The translations under genes and the position numbers were made by a program. Shown here in pieces: positions 59,071 to 64,000 of a stretch of 64,000 bases of DNA. The notes beneath the pieces were generated by a model that was not told where the DNA came from, did not search any database, and was given only the letters and a program-made list of their open reading frames with translations. The DNA comes from Arhodomonas aquaeolei DSM 8974 (GTDB lineage Bacteria > Pseudomonadota > Gammaproteobacteria > Nitrococcales > Nitrococcaceae): contig NZ_KB894816.1 in assembly GCF_000374645.1 (NCBI RefSeq), positions 1 to 64,000 on the forward strand, in the 5' to 3' direction. The stretch's first letter is position 1. The number at the start of each line of letters is the position of its first letter.

Positions 59071-60934
59071 CGCCGTACCCCTGTGCGGTCTGCCGCAGCC
59101 TGAGCAGCCAGGCATCCATCACCGTGCGTGCCATCGGCGCCGCCGTGGAGCTGCCGCCGCCACCGTTCTCGACCACCACCGCCACGGCGATCTTGGGATC
59201 CTTCAGGGGCGCGAAGGAAATGAACAGCGCGTGGTCGCGCAGCCGCTTGGCGAGCTCCTCGGCGTCGTACTCCTCGCCCTTGGCGATCCCGAACACCTGC
59301 GCGGTACCGGTCTTGCCGGCGAACTGGTATGGGGCGTCGCGCCCGACACGACGGGCCGTGCCACGGGGCCCCTGCACCACGTCGTGCATGGCATCGATGA
59401 TGGTCTCCCAGCGCTGCGGCTTGTCCAGCTGGATGGGCGGGCGCTGATGGGGATCGGGTACCGGCACCGCCTTGCCGTCCGGTCCGGTCGCCGAGCGCAG
59501 CAGGTGGGGACGCAGGCGCTTGCCCCGGTTCGCCATCGTCGCCGTGGCATAGGCGAGCTGTAGCGGCGTGGCCAGCATGTAGCCCTGGCCAATGCCCGCG
59601 ATTATGGTCTCGCCGTGATACCACGGCTTGCCCTTGACCCGGCGCTTCCACTCCTTCGAGGGCATCAGCCCGGAGAGCTCGCCGGAGAGGTCCACGCCGG
59701 TGGACCGGCCGATGCCGAAGGGCAGCAGGAAGTCGTGCATGGCGTTGATGCCCATCTTGTAGGCAAGATCGTAGAAGTACGTATCGCAGGACTCCTCGAT
59801 GGCATCGTGCATGTTCACGGTGCCGTGCCCGCCGCGCTTCCAGCAGCGCCAGCGGTGATCAACGCCGGGGATGCTGTAGTAACCGGGATCGTAGACCGTC
59901 TCTTCCGGCGTGGTAGTACCGGTTTCCAGTCCCGCCAGCCCCATGAAGGGTTTGATCGTGGAGCCCGGCGGATACTGCCCGCGGAGCACGCGGTTGAACA
60001 GCGGCTTGTCCTTGCCCTGCTGCAGCGAGCGGTAGTCCTCCAGCGAGATGCCGTTGACGAAGAGATTGGGGTCGAAGGTCGGTGTGCTCGCCATCGCCAG
60101 CAGCTCGCCGGTCTGCGGGTCGATGGCCACGATAGCGCCGCTCTCCTCGCCCAGAGCGCCCTCGGCGACCTTCTGCAGCCGCACGTCCAGGCTCAGCTGC
60201 AGGTCCTCGCCGGGCACCGGCGGATCACGGTCGAGCACGCGCAGGGTCCGCCCCATGGCGTTGGTCTCCACCCGCTTGACGCCCACGTGCCCGTGCAGGC
60301 GCTTCTCGTAGTACCGCTCGATCCCGGTCTTGCCGATGTGGCTGGTGGCGGAATACTCGGCGGCGGACAGGCCGGAGAGCTCCTGCTGATTGATCCGCCC
60401 GACGTAACCAACGGCGTGGACCGCGGTGCTGCCCAGGGGATAGTTCCGGGTGAGTTGCGCCTTCACCTCCACGCCGGGGAAACGGTGACGGTTCACGGCC
60501 AGCCGGGCGACCTCCTTCTCGGTGAGGTCGAACTTCAGCGGGATCTCCTGGAATCCCGGACGCTGGCGCCGCAGCTCATGGAAGCGCTCCAGGTCCGTGG
60601 GACGGAGCGAGACGACCTTGCGGATACGCGTGAGCAGGTTGTCCATGTTGCTCACCTGCTCCGGCGTGACCACCAGGCGGTAGGTGGGCACATTCTCCGC
60701 AAGGAGCACGCCGTTACGGTCATATATCAGCCCGCGGGTCGGCGGCACGCCCACCACCCGCACGCGGTTCTCCTGGGAGAGGGTGGCGTAATGCTGGTAG
60801 CCGGCAACCTGCAGCCACCACATCCGCCCCGCCAGCACGCCGACCGCGGCCAGCACGGCCAGCGCGGCCACGACCAGCCGCGAGCGCACGAGCCGGCGCT
60901 CGCGCACGGGATCCTGGAGCTGCTGCACAGTCAT
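59063..60934 (-). CDS. mrdA: Penicillin-binding protein 2 (transpeptidase)
   Basis: The product is 623 aa. One N-terminal membrane helix (about 20-40), a pedestal domain (GLIYDRNGVLLAENVPTY), and a transpeptidase with PGSTIKP (SxxK), ESCDTYFY (SxN-like SCD) and AGKTGTAQ (KTG). It crosslinks the lateral wall with RodA in the Rod complex. Confidence 0.97.
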   Translation of the reverse strand: MTVQQLQDPVRERRLVRSRLVVAALAVLAAVGVLAGRMWWLQVAGYQHYATLSQENRVRVVGVPPTRGLIYDRNGVLLAENVPTYRLVVTPEQVSNMDNLLTRIRKVVSLRPTDLERFHELRRQRPGFQEIPLKFDLTEKEVARLAVNRHRFPGVEVKAQLTRNYPLGSTAVHAVGYVGRINQQELSGLSAAEYSATSHIGKTGIERYYEKRLHGHVGVKRVETNAMGRTLRVLDRDPPVPGEDLQLSLDVRLQKVAEGALGEESGAIVAIDPQTGELLAMASTPTFDPNLFVNGISLEDYRSLQQGKDKPLFNRVLRGQYPPGSTIKPFMGLAGLETGTTTPEETVYDPGYYSIPGVDHRWRCWKRGGHGTVNMHDAIEESCDTYFYDLAYKMGINAMHDFLLPFGIGRSTGVDLSGELSGLMPSKEWKRRVKGKPWYHGETIIAGIGQGYMLATPLQLAYATATMANRGKRLRPHLLRSATGPDGKAVPVPDPHQRPPIQLDKPQRWETIIDAMHDVVQGPRGTARRVGRDAPYQFAGKTGTAQVFGIAKGEEYDAEELAKRLRDHALFISFAPLKDPKIAVAVVVENGGGGSSTAAPMARTVMDAWLLRLRQTAQGYGDE

Positions 60935-60991
60935 TGGACGATCACTTGAGACAAACGGCCCCCCGGTCGACAGCGCCGGCCGGCGCGGGGT

Positions 60992-61480
60992 TCAGCGCAC
61001 GTTGAATCGCCGCCGCGCCTCGCGCAGCGTGAAGAAGACCACCGGCCACACCACAGTGGCCGAGAACGCCGGCATCCAGTGCCACCAACCAGGGTTCGCC
61101 CGGCCGGTTATGCCGTCGACCCAGAAAAGCAGCACCCGTACCAGCAGGCTCAGCACCAGCACGGTCATCGCCTGCTGCCACATCGGGAAGATCCGCAGGC
61201 GCCGGTGCAGTTTGAGCGTGAGCCACGCCACCAGCGCGAACCCCAGCGCGTGCGCGCCGAGGGGCATGCTCTGGAGGATGTCGACGAACAGCCCCCCGCC
61301 CCATGCGACCCCGACACCGACCCGCTCGGGCAACGCCAGTACCCAGTAGATGATGACCACGAGGGTCCAGGGCGGGCGCACCAGCTCCAGCGAGGTCGGC
61401 ATCGGCACCACCGAAAGGATAAGCGCGAGGAACACGCTCACCAGGATCACCCAGCCGCCGTGGCGCGTCGACGTCGCCAT
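60992..61480 (-). CDS. mreD: Rod shape-determining protein MreD
   Basis: The product is 162 aa with about five membrane helices (ILVSVFLALILSVVPMP, WTLVVIIYWVLALPER, WGGGLFVDILQSMPLGAHALGF). It belongs to the Rod complex. Lies 21 bp after mreC. Confidence 0.93.
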   Translation of the reverse strand: MATSTRHGGWVILVSVFLALILSVVPMPTSLELVRPPWTLVVIIYWVLALPERVGVGVAWGGGLFVDILQSMPLGAHALGFALVAWLTLKLHRRLRIFPMWQQAMTVLVLSLLVRVLLFWVDGITGRANPGWWHWMPAFSATVVWPVVFFTLREARRRFNVR

Positions 61481-61501
61481 ATGCTAGCGCCCCACGCGCA
61501 T

Positions 61502-62380
61502 TCAGGACCCCGGCGCCTGTTCTTCCGGCACCGCCGATCCGCCCGCGAACTGGGGCACATCGCCCTCGCGGCGCACCAGCAGCACCTCCTGGAGCCGGTC
61601 CAGGGAGGCGGCGGTCTTCACCGTGACCTCCGCGAACGGCCGCCCCGGCTTCTTGTCCACGGCGGAGACCCGGCCTACCGGATAGCCGGACGGGAAACGC
61701 CCGCCGAGCCCGGAGGTCAGCAGCAGGTCGCCCTTGCGGATATCGGTGTTGTTCGGCAGGTTGGTCAACTTCAGCGCGCTCAGATCCCCAGTGCCCACGG
61801 CCACGGCGCGCACGCCGTTGCGGTTGACCTGCACCGGGATGGCGTGACTGGGATCGGAGATCAGCCGGACCGTGGCGGTGAACGGCCCGACGGTATCCAC
61901 CTGGCCGACCACGCCGTTGGCGTCGAGCACGGGCTGCCCCGCGAACAGGCCGTCACGCGCGCCCTTGTCGATGCGCACCAGATGGGTGTGCGGATCGAAA
62001 TCCACGCGCATCAGCTCGGCGATCAGCACGGACTCGCCCACCTCGTAGGAGGAGTCGAGGAGCTTTCGCAGCCGGATGTTCTCGACCTCGAGGGCGTCAA
62101 GCTTCTGCAGCCGGGCCTGGCTGAGGAGGAGCTTGTCCTGCAGCCGCTCGATCTCGGAGACCAGTGCGCGGCGGCTGCGGAACTCGCGGGAGAAGAAGCG
62201 CCCGATCTCCGCCGGGAGCTCCGCGGCGACGTGCACCGGATAGACCGCCGTGGTCAGTGCGTAGCGCACCGGCTGCAAGTACCCCTCCCGGTGGTCCAGG
62301 GTCATCAGCGCCACCGACGCCAGTGCCAGAAGCACCAGACGTGCCGTTATCGACGGTCCTCGTGCAAACAGCGGTTTGAT
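61502..62380 (-). CDS. mreC: Rod shape-determining protein MreC, apparently with ATC start
   Basis: About 293 codons. The body is standard MreC: a first membrane helix (LVLLALASVALM), a coiled coil, and beta domains with DGLFAGQPVLDANGVVGQV and LLTSGLGGRFPSGYPVG. The conserved N-terminus KPLFARGPS is in frame upstream of the first GTG (62335). It is preceded by ATC at 62380 and GGGGG five bases earlier, but by no in-frame ATG, GTG or TTG for more than 70 bases. Either ATC (or a CTG at 62398) initiates, or the gene starts at 62335 without the conserved cytoplasmic segment. Confidence 0.88.
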   Translation of the reverse strand: MKPLFARGPSITARLVLLALASVALMTLDHREGYLQPVRYALTTAVYPVHVAAELPAEIGRFFSREFRSRRALVSEIERLQDKLLLSQARLQKLDALEVENIRLRKLLDSSYEVGESVLIAELMRVDFDPHTHLVRIDKGARDGLFAGQPVLDANGVVGQVDTVGPFTATVRLISDPSHAIPVQVNRNGVRAVAVGTGDLSALKLTNLPNNTDIRKGDLLLTSGLGGRFPSGYPVGRVSAVDKKPGRPFAEVTVKTAASLDRLQEVLLVRREGDVPQFAGGSAVPEEQAPGS

Positions 62381-62497
62381 GGCTTCCCCCGAACTCAGAT
62401 CGCTGCCCGACAGGATAACGCCAAACCGGGGGCGATGGGTGAACCATTGATCCCCGGCGGGGTGTTCCCTCCCCGCCGGTGCCGGTCCGCCCCGTCG

Positions 62498-64000
<1,503 letters not shown>

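Noticed and set aside
62330-62380. A frameshift near the start of mreC
   Set aside because: On careful reading the conserved N-terminus and the rest of MreC are in the same frame; only the start codon is unusual.

Overview
This window is chromosomal DNA from a GC-rich gammaproteobacterium. Conserved gene blocks point there: hemA-prfA, lolB-ispE-tRNA(Gln)-prs-rplY-pth-ychF, mreBCD-mrdAB-mltB-rlpA-dacC-ybeD-lipB, bamD, lolB, and GlnB/DksA of the proteobacterial type. The very high GC and the mix of genes suggest a member of the Ectothiorhodospiraceae or a relative. That placement is an inference, because there is no rRNA gene in the window. Coding density is high and most operons use 1-8 bp start/stop overlaps (ATGA, GTGA, TGATG).

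Left part (1-20.8 kb). A truncated IS110-family transposase and palindromic repeats lie at the edge, followed by a small unknown gene and an EAL-domain protein. Next comes a catabolic region: etfBA, then a seven-gene operon combining a branched-chain-amino-acid-type ABC importer (livG, livH, livM, livK-like, livF) with two acyl-CoA ligase-like enzymes. Further on are an HSD10-like dehydrogenase and a valine-degradation operon (mmsA, acyl-CoA dehydrogenase, enoyl-CoA hydratase, 3-hydroxyisobutyryl-CoA hydrolase). Two nearly identical 16-bp palindromes sit between the -35 and -10 boxes of the livG and mmsA promoters. They suggest one repressor, possibly of the LiuR type, controls import and catabolism together.

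Middle part (19-36 kb). This is a mosaic: PgeF-like laccase-domain protein, a mu-crystallin/ornithine cyclodeaminase family reductase, a nitroreductase-glycosidase-glycosyltransferase operon, folE-folX, an AhpD-like protein, two exporters and a DUF192 protein, a PAS chemoreceptor, aspS, fmdB, a DUF1614 membrane protein, rluD, bamD and glnB.

Right part (36-64 kb). Housekeeping genes dominate: nadE, ychF-pth-rplY-prs, tRNA-Gln (overlapped by the end of ispE), ispE-lolB-TPR lipoprotein, hemA-prfA. A dksA-aroG-clpX-paralogue stretch follows, then a Trm112-like gene overlapping prmC, moeB, and a long cell-wall/lipoate block running lipB back to mreB. mreC seems to lack any standard start codon at its conserved N-terminus. 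At the right edge, divergent from mreB, a V-type ATPase subunit B gene begins.

Best candidates for a second look: the shared palindromic operators, the two ligases with unusual nucleotide-binding loops in the importer operon, the degenerate ClpX paralogue, the Trm112-PrmC overlap, the ispE/tRNA overlap, the mreC start, and the glycosidase/glycosyltransferase cassette. No CRISPR array, prophage or classical defence system is visible.
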